Positions 11,275 to 16,794 of a stretch of 27,094 bases of DNA are shown piece by piece. The notes beneath the pieces are model-generated. The model did not search any database. It saw only the letters and a program-made list of their open reading frames with translations, and was not told where the DNA came from. Source of the stretch: a virus; IMG/VR virus record IMGVR_UViG_3300043772_002529, positions 1 to 27,094 of that record; one strand, given 5' to 3'. The translations under genes were made by a program, and so were the position numbers. The first letter of the stretch is position 1, and every line of letters starts with the position of its first letter.

Positions 11275-11730
11275 TTAACGGCAGTGATGATCCGCCGCCT
11301 TTGTTGCAATTTGATTGTGGGGTTTAATATTTGTTTTATACCCCAGTGATGCCGCCCAACCAACAGCCGGTTGGACTAACTTTGAACTGAAATGTTTTTC
11401 ATCACTATTATAGTCCAAGTCAATTTCCACCTTTACATTAACTTTCTTTGTCAGCCATTCAGCAACCTCAATTGAATAATCGGCCTCATTCCATAATCTT
11501 GTCCATTTGTCTTTTACTTTTTTCATCTTTTGTTTGTGGTAAATATAGTGGACACCCCTATTACCATACCTGTAAGCAATTGCCGTAACATAAACAGTTG
11601 ATCTTCTATGATTTTGAGAGTCAGTTCCGATATGAACTTCTGCCCAGGGACAATCTTTTAGAATGTCAATTGTGTGTTTTACAATGTCAGATACAGGTTC
11701 ACCAGTAACTTTTCGGAATACTCTGTTCAT
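11275..11730 (-). CDS. YkuK-type (DUF458) RNase H-fold protein
   Basis: A 151-residue protein with the DUF458 pattern: EVHIGTDSQNHR (first strand and conserved Asp, about residues 31-42), TVYVTAIAYRYGNRGVHYIY, the E-x-x-x-S helix ADYSIEVAEWL, VEIDLDYN (second Asp, about 103), and the C-terminal GYKTNIKPHNQIATKAADHH. These are the acidic residues and motifs expected of the RNase H-like YkuK family; its substrate is not established. It is flanked by tRNA-Phe and tRNA-Cys, with 4 nt to the latter. No ribosome site is visible, as is common in Bacteroidota. A role in tRNA or RNA processing fits the context but is inferred. Confidence 0.8.
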   Translation of the reverse strand: MNRVFRKVTGEPVSDIVKHTIDILKDCPWAEVHIGTDSQNHRRSTVYVTAIAYRYGNRGVHYIYHKQKMKKVKDKWTRLWNEADYSIEVAEWLTKKVNVKVEIDLDYNSDEKHFSSKLVQPAVGWAASLGYKTNIKPHNQIATKAADHHCR

Positions 11731-11746
11731 AGTTTATAATTTTTGT

Positions 11747-11820
11747 GGAACCCAACCGAGTCGAACGGTTACCTTCTGATCTTCAGTCAGACGTGACACA
11801 CCTGCTTACACCAGGGTTCC
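11747..11820 (-). tRNA. tRNA-Phe(GAA)
   Basis: Acceptor GGAACCC/GGGTTCC, anticodon stem TCTGA/TCAGA with loop CTGAAGA (GAA), T arm AACCG/CGGTT. Canonical apart from a slightly long D loop. Confidence 0.92.
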
Positions 11821-11830
11821 TTATTTTAGC

Positions 11831-11902
11831 GCGTCGTCAGGGAATCGAACCCAATGTCCATGCGAGGTGTTGGAGACCTGCCGCTTCCATAAGCTACGAC
11901 GC
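11831..11902 (-). tRNA. tRNA-Trp(CCA)
   Basis: Acceptor GCGTCGT/ACGACGC, anticodon stem AGGT/ACCT with loop CTCCAAC (CCA). The D arm is reduced (CTT/AAG), the variable region is about 9 nt and the T stem has a mismatch, so the fold is somewhat loose. The 42-nt gap to the next tRNA holds a short ACC/GGT palindrome only. Confidence 0.8.
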
Positions 11903-11944
11903 AGTAGTGCCCGACCTAGCTCGGTGCCGACTTCGGATTAAAGT

Positions 11945-12015
11945 ACCCCTCGAGAGATTTGAACTCCCACCTTAAGCCTTAGAAGAGCTTTGTACTTCCA
12001 TTATACGAAAGGGGC
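11945..12015 (-). tRNA. tRNA-Arg(TCT)
   Basis: Acceptor GCCCCTT/GAGGGGT, D arm GTA/TAC, anticodon stem AAGCT/GGCTT with loop CTTCTAA (TCT), T arm GGGAG/CTCTC. Confidence 0.9.
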
Positions 12016-12019
12016 AAAT

Positions 12020-12152
12020 AAAAGATGATGAACAACTTTATCAGGAATCCCGTCGTATGACTTCACACACCCTTAGAGAGAAATCTATTCTTAGTGTGTA
12101 CCCTTGCGAACACCTCTCCGTGTCCGTTGTTCTACGCTTCCTATCATCTTTT
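12020..12152 (-). ncRNA. Pseudoknotted spacer RNA between two Arg tRNAs
   Basis: Closed by a perfect 10-bp stem AAAAGATGAT/ATCATCTTTT that starts 2 nt from one tRNA and ends 4 nt from the next. Inside, AGGAA (12142-12138) pairs with TTCCT (12047-12043), and GAACAAC (12132-12126) pairs with GTTGTTC (12036-12030); the two helices cross, giving a pseudoknot. ACACAC/GTGTGT is a further hairpin. It shares the string ACAACGGACA with the spacer at 12228-12323. Confidence 0.55.
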
Positions 12153-12154
12153 GT

Positions 12155-12225
12155 ACCTTCGGAGAGACTCGAACTCCCAATCATCAGATTCGTATTCTGA
12201 GGCTTTTCCATTAAGCTACGAAGGT
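12155..12225 (-). tRNA. tRNA-Arg(ACG)
   Basis: Acceptor ACCTTCG/CGAAGGT, D arm GCTT/AAGC, anticodon stem TCAGA/TCTGA with loop ATACGAA (ACG), T arm GGGAG/CTCTC. Confidence 0.92.
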
Positions 12226-12227
12226 AT

Positions 12228-12323
12228 AAATAGTTCTGGTCAACCACTCGTCACCCACCTCAGGGAATAAAGGGAATACCACCCTATACTTTGAGCCTAA
12301 GCCTTGTCCGTTGTGAACTATTT
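12228..12323 (-). ncRNA. Structured spacer RNA between tRNA-His and tRNA-Arg
   Basis: Closed by a perfect 9-bp stem AAATAGTTC/GAACTATTT that begins 3 nt from tRNA-His and ends 3 nt from tRNA-Arg. CAAC/GTTG extends it. ACAACGGACA is shared with the spacer at 12020-12152 at the same relative position, which points to a common family. Confidence 0.55.
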
Positions 12324-12325
12324 GT

Positions 12326-12397
12326 GTGTATGATGGGGCACGATCCCATGGCCTCCACTTTCACAGAGTGGCACTCTACCAACTGAGCTACATACAC
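12326..12397 (-). tRNA. tRNA-His(GTG)
   Basis: Acceptor GTGTATG/CATACAC, D arm GCTC/GAGT, anticodon stem CCACT/AGTGG with loop CTGTGAA (GTG), T arm ATGGG, loop ATCGTGC, CCCAT. Confidence 0.93.
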
Positions 12398-12462
12398 CAT
12401 ATAAACCCCACTCCGTAAGTGGGGAGGGTCAATCCGGCCTGACCAAGCCATTACCTTCTCCG
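12398..12462 (-). ncRNA. Three hairpins before tRNA-His
   Basis: TCTCC/GGAGA, GGTCA/TGACC and a 7-bp CCCCACT/AGTGGGG followed by TTTAT. The last is terminator-like but has a weak T run; it may slow or process the transcript. Confidence 0.45.
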
Positions 12463-12660
12463 TTAGGGAGATGCTTCTTTGGTTGATTCAATATGTTCTA
12501 ACGCAATTAGAATCAATCCGTTGAGGTATTGCCATTTTGGACTTGCGGTTGGGTAATGTCCAAATATCTCAACTAATTTTTGTTCTTGCCATTCCCTTTC
12601 TGAAGGTACCGGTGATAACCATTCTTCTTCGTTTTTTTCAAATGCTATAAAAGTTTCTAT
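12463..12660 (-). pseudogene. 65-codon reading frame without a normal start
   Basis: An open frame from after a TAA near 12664 to TAA 12463. The product (… EEEWLSPVPSEREW …, HYPTASPKWQYL, IALEHIES) has the composition of a real soluble protein, with Trp, Pro and a regular helical tail, yet no ATG, GTG or TTG precedes it; the first codons are AAA and ATA. It is either a gene whose start was lost, a gene using ATA, or part of a protein split by a frameshift. It lies between tRNA-Met and tRNA-His in the same transcript. Function unknown. Confidence 0.45.
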
Positions 12661-12676
12661 TTTTTAAAAGTTTTGT

Positions 12677-12745
12677 CCCGTATGTTGGGTTCGAACCAAC
12701 CTAAAATCGGATATGAGCCAATTTCGTTCACCTAGAACCTACGGG
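12677..12745 (-). tRNA. tRNA with CAT anticodon (Met or Ile2)
   Basis: Acceptor CCCGTA/TACGGG, D stem GTTC/GAAC with a short loop, anticodon stem ATTGG/CCGAT with loop CTCATAT (CAT), T arm GTTGG/CCAAC. 69 nt. As Ile(TAT) is also encoded, Met is more likely. Confidence 0.8.
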
Positions 12746-12756
12746 TTGTTGTTTTA

Positions 12757-12846
12757 TATCTATCCGGAAATTTTCCTAATTGATTGTTCAATCTTAGATG
12801 TCTATCCGGAAAAAAGTTATAGTATCCGGAAAATTTCCGGATTTTA
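12757..12846. repeat. Repeated TATCCGGAAA sites with a palindrome
   Basis: TATCCGGAAA occurs at 12761, 12803 and 12823, and the inverse TTTCCGGAT at 12834, so the last pair forms a perfect 9-bp palindrome around one base. No gene is present in this 100-nt gap between tRNA-Met and tRNA-Ser. The sites could be operators, a recombination or packaging signal, or processing hairpins. Confidence 0.6.
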
Positions 12847-12849
12847 ATT

Positions 12850-12936
12850 GCGGAAGACATTGGAATCGAACCAAATACCCGAAGGTACATCTCGCTTAGC
12901 AGGCGGACCCTATCGCCATCAAGGTTTATCTTCCGT
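12850..12936 (-). tRNA. tRNA-Ser(GCT)
   Basis: Acceptor CGGAAG/CTTCCG with an A-C end, anticodon stem CGC/GCG core with loop CTGCTAA (GCT), long variable arm capped by TTCG (ACC-TTCG-GGT), T arm TTTGG, loop TTCGATT, CCAAT. Class II. Confidence 0.88.
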
Positions 12937-12939
12937 AGT

Positions 12940-13011
12940 GTTCACGATAGGTTACGATCCTATTACCTCCGACGTATCAGATCGGTGCTCTACCAATTGA
13001 GCTACGTGAAC
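12940..13011 (-). tRNA. tRNA-Ile(GAT)
   Basis: Canonical: acceptor GTTCACG/CGTGAAC, D arm GCTC/GAGC, anticodon stem CCGAT/GTCGG with loop CTGATAC (GAT), T arm ATAGG, loop ATCGTAA, CCTAT. Confidence 0.93.
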
Positions 13012-13018
13012 TTATTGC

Positions 13019-13092
13019 GGACCAGATAGGACTCGAACCTACTATCTTCTGCTTAACAGGCAGTAGCTTATGACCACTTAAGCTTCTGGTCC
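13019..13092 (-). tRNA. tRNA-Asn(GTT)
   Basis: Acceptor GGACCAG/CTGGTCC, D arm GCTT/AAGC, anticodon stem CTGC/GCAG with loop CTGTTAA (GTT), T arm GTAGG/CCTAT. Confidence 0.92.
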
Positions 13093-13097
13093 ATTGT

Positions 13098-13182
13098 GGG
13101 AGAGGAGGGACTCGAACCCCCAAGTTCCATTACAGAAGACGGTTTTACAGACCGCTGAGCCAACCAATTGCTCAACTCTCCC
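13098..13182 (-). tRNA. tRNA-Tyr(GTA)
   Basis: Acceptor GGGAGAG/CTCTCCC, anticodon stem CGGT/ACCG with loop CTGTAAA (GTA), long class II variable arm, T arm GGGGG/CCCTC. First tRNA after the promoter at 13193-13224. Confidence 0.92.
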
Positions 13183-13192
13183 TTAATTTTTA

Positions 13193-13224
13193 CAAAGATA
13201 ATACTTTTTTTTAATTAACACAAA
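13193..13224 (-). promoter_or_regulatory. Bacteroidota-type promoter for the long tRNA operon
   Basis: Minus strand TTTG (13224-13221), 20 nt, TATCTTTG (13200-13193). It lies 11 nt before tRNA-Tyr. No other promoter of this class is seen down to the terminator at 10213, so one transcript of about 3 kb may carry 11 tRNAs, the YkuK-like gene and smpB. Confidence 0.8.
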
Positions 13225-13838
13225 TTAAATCCTTTATACCAACCAAATTGTTTTGCCGTCCTTATTTTATGACAATTTGAACATCTAACGTCACATTTAT
13301 CAATTTCTTGTTTTATTTTTTCCCATTTATATCCTTTATGTACCGCGGTTGAGAGTTCAAAGTGTTTATCTGTATCATCCCTATGGTCAAATTCTAAAAC
13401 TATCACATTTGTTTCCCCACAATCAACACAAGGATTACTTTTTAAGTAATTAAAGATTTCATTTCTAATCTTGAAGTGGTATTTTTTATTTCTTTCCTGT
13501 ATTACTTTTTTGTGTTTTTCTGGATTTTCAGAATAATACTTTTTAGACCTATTATTACTACAATCTCGACAAATAGTATTTAAACCGTCTTTTTTTGTTT
13601 TGTTTTTATTAAATTCTGTTTTGTTTTTTTTAATACCACAGGTCCCACAATATTTTTCATTATCTCCACATTCAATAGGACATTTAGGGTGATAATTTTC
13701 AAATTTTATATTATACCTATTTGCTACATATCTTATAGAGTCTCTTGTTTTACCTAAAATTTTACCTATTTCGGTATAATTTTTACCCTCAATTATTAGT
13801 AGTTCTACTTTTTTTATTTCATTTTCATCCCATCCCAT
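13215..13838 (-). CDS. HNH homing endonuclease
   Basis: A 207-residue protein. ATG 13838 (MGWDENEIKKV) is chosen because the ATATTTAT box lies directly upstream, inside the longer frame to 13883. The N-terminus is an HTH-like segment (NYTEIGKILGKTRDSIRYVANRY). A zinc ribbon (CGTCGIKK...CRDC) precedes the C-terminal HNH core: PCVDCGE, LEFDHRDDTDKHF, CSNCHKIR. The stop codon lies in the -33 region of the tRNA-Tyr promoter. The gene sits between tRNA-Lys and tRNA-Tyr and probably spreads within tRNA arrays. Confidence 0.88.
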   Translation of the reverse strand: MGWDENEIKKVELLIIEGKNYTEIGKILGKTRDSIRYVANRYNIKFENYHPKCPIECGDNEKYCGTCGIKKNKTEFNKNKTKKDGLNTICRDCSNNRSKKYYSENPEKHKKVIQERNKKYHFKIRNEIFNYLKSNPCVDCGETNVIVLEFDHRDDTDKHFELSTAVHKGYKWEKIKQEIDKCDVRCSNCHKIRTAKQFGWYKGFNLC

Positions 13839-13917
13839 ATCTGTCTTTTTATTATAAATATTATGAATAATGAAAAAAACCACTATACTTTTAAATTTTT
13901 TTTAAATTAAAAGTTGT

Positions 13918-13991
13918 GTCCCCGGTTGGATTCGAACCAACGGTCTTCCCGTTAAAAGCGGGAGGCTTGAACCAGACTCAGCTACGAGGAC
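13918..13991 (-). tRNA. tRNA-Lys(TTT)
   Basis: Acceptor GTCCTCG/CGGGGAC, anticodon stem TCCCG/CGGGA with loop CTTTTAA (TTT), T arm GTTGG/CCAAC. Confidence 0.92.
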
Positions 13992-13998
13992 TTATAGT

Positions 13999-14071
13999 AG
14001 CATAGGCCGGACTCGAACCGACATCTTCCTCATCCCAAATGAGGTGGCTTAGCCAATTAGCCAACTACGCT
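13999..14071 (-). tRNA. tRNA-Pro(TGG)
   Basis: Acceptor AGCGTAG/CTATGCT, anticodon stem CCTCA/TGAGG with loop TTTGGGA (TGG), T arm GTCGG/CCGGC. Confidence 0.92.
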
Positions 14072-14078
14072 ATAGTGA

Positions 14079-14161
14079 GGAAGAGTGAGGTGTCGATCCC
14101 CATACCTTTCAGTACCTACCGTTTTCAAGACGGTGTCACAAGCCGTTGTGATTACCCTTCC
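14079..14161 (-). tRNA. tRNA-Ser(TGA)
   Basis: Acceptor GGAAGGG/CTCTTCC, anticodon stem ACCGT/ACGGT with loop CTTGAAA (TGA), class II variable arm GGTAC/GGTAT, T arm TGGGG, loop ATCGACA, CCTCA. Confidence 0.9.
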
Positions 14162-14167
14162 ATTGTT

Positions 14168-14235
14168 GTTCCCCAGGGACTCGAACCCCAATTCCACGGA
14201 CCAAAACCGCGTGTCCTGCCATTAGACGAGGGAAC
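14168..14235 (-). tRNA. tRNA-Gln(TTG)
   Basis: Acceptor GTTCCC/GGGAAC, anticodon stem CGCGG/CCGTG with loop TTTTGGT (TTG), T loop TTCGAGT. At 68 nt it is a few bases short in the D and T stems. Confidence 0.85.
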
Positions 14236-14250
14236 AAAATGAAGCCAATA

Positions 14251-14261
14251 TGTCAAAGAAC
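14251..14261 (-). promoter_or_regulatory. boxA-like antitermination element
   Basis: Minus strand GTTCTTTGACA between tRNA-Thr and tRNA-Gln, the same 11 bases as at 10149-10159. It would act on the transcript continuing to the Gln, Ser, Pro and Lys tRNAs. Confidence 0.5.
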
Positions 14262-14274
14262 TTTTTTCTTTTGA

Positions 14275-14346
14275 GGTTCCTATCAGGTTCGAACTGATGA
14301 CTCCGGGTTACAAAGCCGGGGTATTACCAAACTATACTAAGAAACC
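14275..14346 (-). tRNA. tRNA-Thr(TGT)
   Basis: Acceptor GGTTTCT/AGGAACC, anticodon stem CCGG/CCGG with a C-C mismatch next to loop TTTGTAA (TGT), T arm ATCAG/CTGAT. Confidence 0.88.
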
Positions 14347-14355
14347 AATATAAAA

Positions 14356-14384
14356 CAAAAAACCCAAGGTTTGTTGCCTTGGGT
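14356..14384 (-). terminator. Strong intrinsic terminator
   Basis: Minus strand ACCCAAGG/CCTTGGGT with a 7-nt loop, then TTTTTTG. It separates the 35-residue gene from the tRNA-Thr cluster; no promoter of the host class is seen between it and tRNA-Thr. Confidence 0.88.
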
Positions 14385-14416
14385 CTTATATTCCTTTTTA
14401 TGTTTATTAATCGTTA

Positions 14417-14524
14417 TTAACTCATAAATGAAAATGCCCCAGACAGTTTAAGCGTGTTATAGCAGAAGGACCACTGATTGCGCGGTTGCTTACTAATGAC
14501 CATATGTCTAAGATTTGTTTTCAT
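14417..14524 (-). CDS. 35-residue peptide
   Basis: ATG 14524 to TAA 14417, beginning MKTNLRHMVISK. The ATATTTAT box lies 7 nt upstream of the ATG and a strong terminator follows, so it has the frame of a complete small gene. The product is mildly basic with no membrane segment. Function unknown. It is also downstream of the host-type promoter at 14572-14601. Confidence 0.5.
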   Translation of the reverse strand: MKTNLRHMVISKQPRNQWSFCYNTLKLSGAFSFMS

Positions 14525-14571
14525 TTTCGTTATAAATATATCGTTATTTCTAAAAGTTTTAATTTCTGTTA

Positions 14572-14601
14572 CAAAGATAGGTATTTTTTTCTAATTGACA
14601 A
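14572..14601 (-). promoter_or_regulatory. Bacteroidota-type promoter
   Basis: Minus strand TTG (14601-14599), 19 nt, TATCTTTG (14579-14572), 18 nt after the stop of the 96-residue gene, the same layout as at 8966-8997. Confidence 0.7.
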
Positions 14602-14619
14602 GTGTTTTTTTAAAAAAAT

Positions 14620-14910
14620 TTAGTGTAATCTCATTATGTGTTTAATTATTTTATTTATATCTTCTTCTGTTTGGTAAGCTAGTACATCATTTGTTAGTTC
14701 TGTATCATAACAAATTTCCCAATAATCTTTTGTTCCTTTTAAAATTGCAACCTCCCAAGTATTGTCATCTGTATATGTCGAATATCTACTACTACCTGGA
14801 TGTCTAAATCTAACAACAGAAAGTCCGTATCCACCAGGAAAGAAAATCAGACCGTGTAATCCTTCACCAACACTATGTGGTTCAAACTCTATATCGTCAA
14901 ATGTAAACAT
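14620..14910 (-). CDS. 96-residue protein, paralogue of the gene at 9015-9305
   Basis: Starts at ATG 14910 (MFTFDDIEFEPHSVG). It is the same length as, and closely similar to, the 9015-9305 product: FDDIEF, HGLIFFPGGYGLSVVRF, EICYDTELTNDVLAYQT and HIMRLH are kept, and the middle (residues 40-52) differs most. A promoter (14915-14946) ends 4 nt before the ATG, so the message should be leaderless. The pair brackets about half of the tRNA array, each gene directly before a tRNA promoter. No known domain is recognised. Confidence 0.75.
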   Translation of the reverse strand: MFTFDDIEFEPHSVGEGLHGLIFFPGGYGLSVVRFRHPGSSRYSTYTDDNTWEVAILKGTKDYWEICYDTELTNDVLAYQTEEDINKIIKHIMRLH

Positions 14911-14914
14911 AGAA

Positions 14915-14946
14915 CAAATGTAAGTATTTTTTAAAGAAAAAATCAA
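14915..14946 (-). promoter_or_regulatory. Promoter giving a leaderless mRNA
   Basis: Minus strand TTG (14946-14944), 21 nt, TACATTTG (14922-14915), with the expected start at or beside the ATG at 14910. Confidence 0.6.
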
Positions 14947-14997
14947 TAATATTAAATTTTATTTTTTTAATTCAAACTAATATTATATATTTGTATA

Positions 14998-15417
14998 ATG
15001 AAGACAATAAAAGTATATAAAATTAAAATTGACAACCAAGAGTTGGCAAATGATATTATGGACGATTTTACTAATATTGTTATTGGTGACGAAATTTTAA
15101 ATGTTATTTTTAATTCAATTAGTGAAACTGAAGATTTTGTTTTTTGTTTTTTAACCGATGATAAACAAGAGATGATTTTTAATTTGTTTATTGATTATGG
15201 TGTTTTAAGATCGCACTTTGACATTACAAAAGATGTTTTATATCAAAAAGATACGAGCATTGTTGTTGAATGTCTAAGTGATATTAAATTGATTAAAAAT
15301 TTTATTAGTGAGTTTTTGGATTCCGATACGGTTTTGGATAAAATTATTGAACTTGGTATTGATTCGTTAAATGATATTGATTACCAAGTATTACAAAATG
15401 AAAATCCCCAAGTATAA
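14998..15417 (+). CDS. 139-residue acidic protein, unknown function
   Basis: A soluble, strongly acidic protein beginning MKTIKVYKIK. Alternating hydrophobic strands and helices (VFCFLTDDKQEMIFNLFIDYG, TSIVVECLSDIKLIKNFISEFL) suggest a compact alpha/beta fold; no metal or catalytic motif is seen. TATATTTG (14986-14993) lies 4 nt before the ATG, again suggesting a very short or absent leader, though no good -33 box is present. An intrinsic terminator overlaps its stop. It is one of the few plus-strand genes here and diverges from the 96-residue gene. Confidence 0.65.
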   Translation: MKTIKVYKIKIDNQELANDIMDDFTNIVIGDEILNVIFNSISETEDFVFCFLTDDKQEMIFNLFIDYGVLRSHFDITKDVLYQKDTSIVVECLSDIKLIKNFISEFLDSDTVLDKIIELGIDSLNDIDYQVLQNENPQV

Positions 15418-15432
15418 CCTGGGGATTTTTTT
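15402..15432 (+). terminator. Intrinsic terminator
   Basis: AATCCCC/GGGGATT followed by eight T; the left arm and the stop codon of the upstream gene overlap. The T run abuts the stop of the convergent gene at 15432. Confidence 0.88.
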
Positions 15433-15854
15433 TATTTATTTCTTTTTCTACTTTCTGACATTGTTCCAGGACTAAATGGTGATCCGGCACCTAATCTTCT
15501 TTTTGGGTCAGAATGACGAGGAACCCATTTAACATATTTGTCTTTGTTACCAACAATTTCCCATCTTCCTCTGTAATTATCTTCTTCAGCTTGACGCATA
15601 AGGGATTCTTTTTTTCTATCCCAATTATCATAAAACACATCTTCTTCTGGTATAGCGTCTAATTCAGATTTTAATTCATCACGCTTAGCATCTTTCTCTG
15701 ATTCATCACCATAACCAGTAAAACCTCTTTTAATTCCTTTTCCTAAATCACCAAAGAAACCTTCTTCAACCTCAACATCTTGTTGTTCTTTGATTATTCT
15801 TTCAACCAAATGAATTAGTTCTGATTCGGTTAATCTAACTATTTTCTTTCCCAT
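15432..15854 (-). CDS. Probable virion protein with N-terminal leader
   Basis: A 140-residue protein. Residues 1-23 (MGKKIVRLTESELIHLVERI, then IKE) match the recurrent basic leader ending in I-x-E. The rest is charged, with Gly-rich GFFGDLGKGIKRGFTGYGD, a long helical acidic stretch (SEKDAKRDELKSELDAIPEED), and a disordered basic C-terminus (SESRKRNK). It has an ATATTTAT box about 40 nt upstream. By analogy with T4 internal head proteins it may be packaged and trimmed by a prohead protease. Function unknown. Confidence 0.7.
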   Translation of the reverse strand: MGKKIVRLTESELIHLVERIIKEQQDVEVEEGFFGDLGKGIKRGFTGYGDESEKDAKRDELKSELDAIPEEDVFYDNWDRKKESLMRQAEEDNYRGRWEIVGNKDKYVKWVPRHSDPKRRLGAGSPFSPGTMSESRKRNK

Positions 15855-15901
15855 ATTTTTATTTTTTATTTCTTATTTTAATAATAAATATATGGAAGAC
15901 T

Positions 15902-15937
15902 AAAAAAAACAAAAAAAGGAGATAAAAATCTCCTTTT
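15902..15937 (-). terminator. Intrinsic terminator
   Basis: Minus strand AAAAGGAGAT/ATCTCCTTTT with a 4-nt T loop, followed by a T run. It overlaps the stop codon of the 30-residue gene at 15936-16028. Confidence 0.88.
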
Positions 15938-16028
15938 AATTTTTTTGTTCTTCTAAGATTTTAAGATAGACTATATAATCTTCAGATGTTATAAACTCGT
16001 AATGTATCTGTTCAAAAATATCTTCCAT
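15936..16028 (-). CDS. 30-residue acidic peptide, translationally coupled
   Basis: ATG 16028 overlaps the stop of the upstream gene (TAATG), a classic coupling signal, and a terminator follows directly. The peptide (MEDIFEQIHYEF... EEQKN) is acidic and probably helical. Function unknown; the overlap and terminator support it as a real gene. Confidence 0.55.
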   Translation of the reverse strand: MEDIFEQIHYEFITSEDYIVYLKILEEQKN

Positions 16029-16765
16029 TATTCGTTGTATAACATTTTAATAATTTCAACATCGATTGGTGCGTATTCAGTTGTTGTTGTCCAACCTTGG
16101 TAAAACATACTATTTGGATAATCGTAAGAATCTTGTTTGAAACCTAAAGCTTGAGTAAATTCTTCACGAAGTAAGTGTTTTTGACCGTCAATATCTGCGC
16201 ATCTAAAAATATCAACAAACATATTTGCATCATAAATAACAGAACCAGAATTTGTAGTAAATAAACCCCAATTGTCCTCAACATAATTAGCAGCATATGG
16301 TTCTACATTTACATAATCTTGAGCTGAACCGAAAACAACAACAAAATTAGCCTCACTTCTTGAATTAACAAATTTTATGTTAATCGGATCAATATAAGAA
16401 TTTAATTCATTTACAATACTTTTAAACTCATCCATAAGGTAATCACGCTTTTGACCCATAACATATACCTTAACATCACTATTCCACTTCGAGATTTGGT
16501 CTCCTGAACCATACTCTGAACCTCTACAAATAGTATTAAAGTAGTTGATAGCTTCTTTTGAATGTTCAACAGGCTCACTAGGTTCAGTAGGTTGATTGTC
16601 ACTTTCAGTTTGAGTTTGTGTTTTATTACCACCACCATATTGTGTTGATAATGTGTCAACCAAATCTGAAATATTGTTTAAATCAGATAATGACTTATTT
16701 TTTGAGTTTTCATACATAAAAAATGCTGCACCCAAAACTACGACTAAAGAGAAAACTGTTTTCAT
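16028..16765 (-). CDS. DUF2927-like secreted protein
   Basis: A 245-residue protein. Residues 1-18 form a hydrophobic N-terminal anchor or signal (MKTVFSLVVVLGAAFFMY). A low-complexity linker rich in Gln, Thr, Glu and Pro (about 40-68) leads to the folded domain. Its C-terminal part has the DUF2927 hallmark LREEFTQALGFKQDS, then NSMFYQG and a closing APIDVEIIKMLYNE. DUF2927 is thought to be related to zinc peptidases, but here the HExxH positions read REEFT, so zinc catalysis is doubtful. Two cysteines (about 79 and 192) may form a disulfide. A host-type promoter (16795-16825) drives it. Confidence 0.75.
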   Translation of the reverse strand: MKTVFSLVVVLGAAFFMYENSKNKSLSDLNNISDLVDTLSTQYGGGNKTQTQTESDNQPTEPSEPVEHSKEAINYFNTICRGSEYGSGDQISKWNSDVKVYVMGQKRDYLMDEFKSIVNELNSYIDPINIKFVNSRSEANFVVVFGSAQDYVNVEPYAANYVEDNWGLFTTNSGSVIYDANMFVDIFRCADIDGQKHLLREEFTQALGFKQDSYDYPNSMFYQGWTTTTEYAPIDVEIIKMLYNE

Positions 16766-16794
16766 ATTTTTTATTGTTTTAATTGATTACAATA

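Noticed and set aside
12041-12247. Minus-strand frame across the spacer and tRNA-Arg(ACG)
   Set aside because: It overlaps a canonical tRNA and a perfectly paired spacer, and the product has no protein-like character.
12757-12846. CRISPR array
   Set aside because: Repeats are only 10 nt with unequal spacing, and no cas gene is present.
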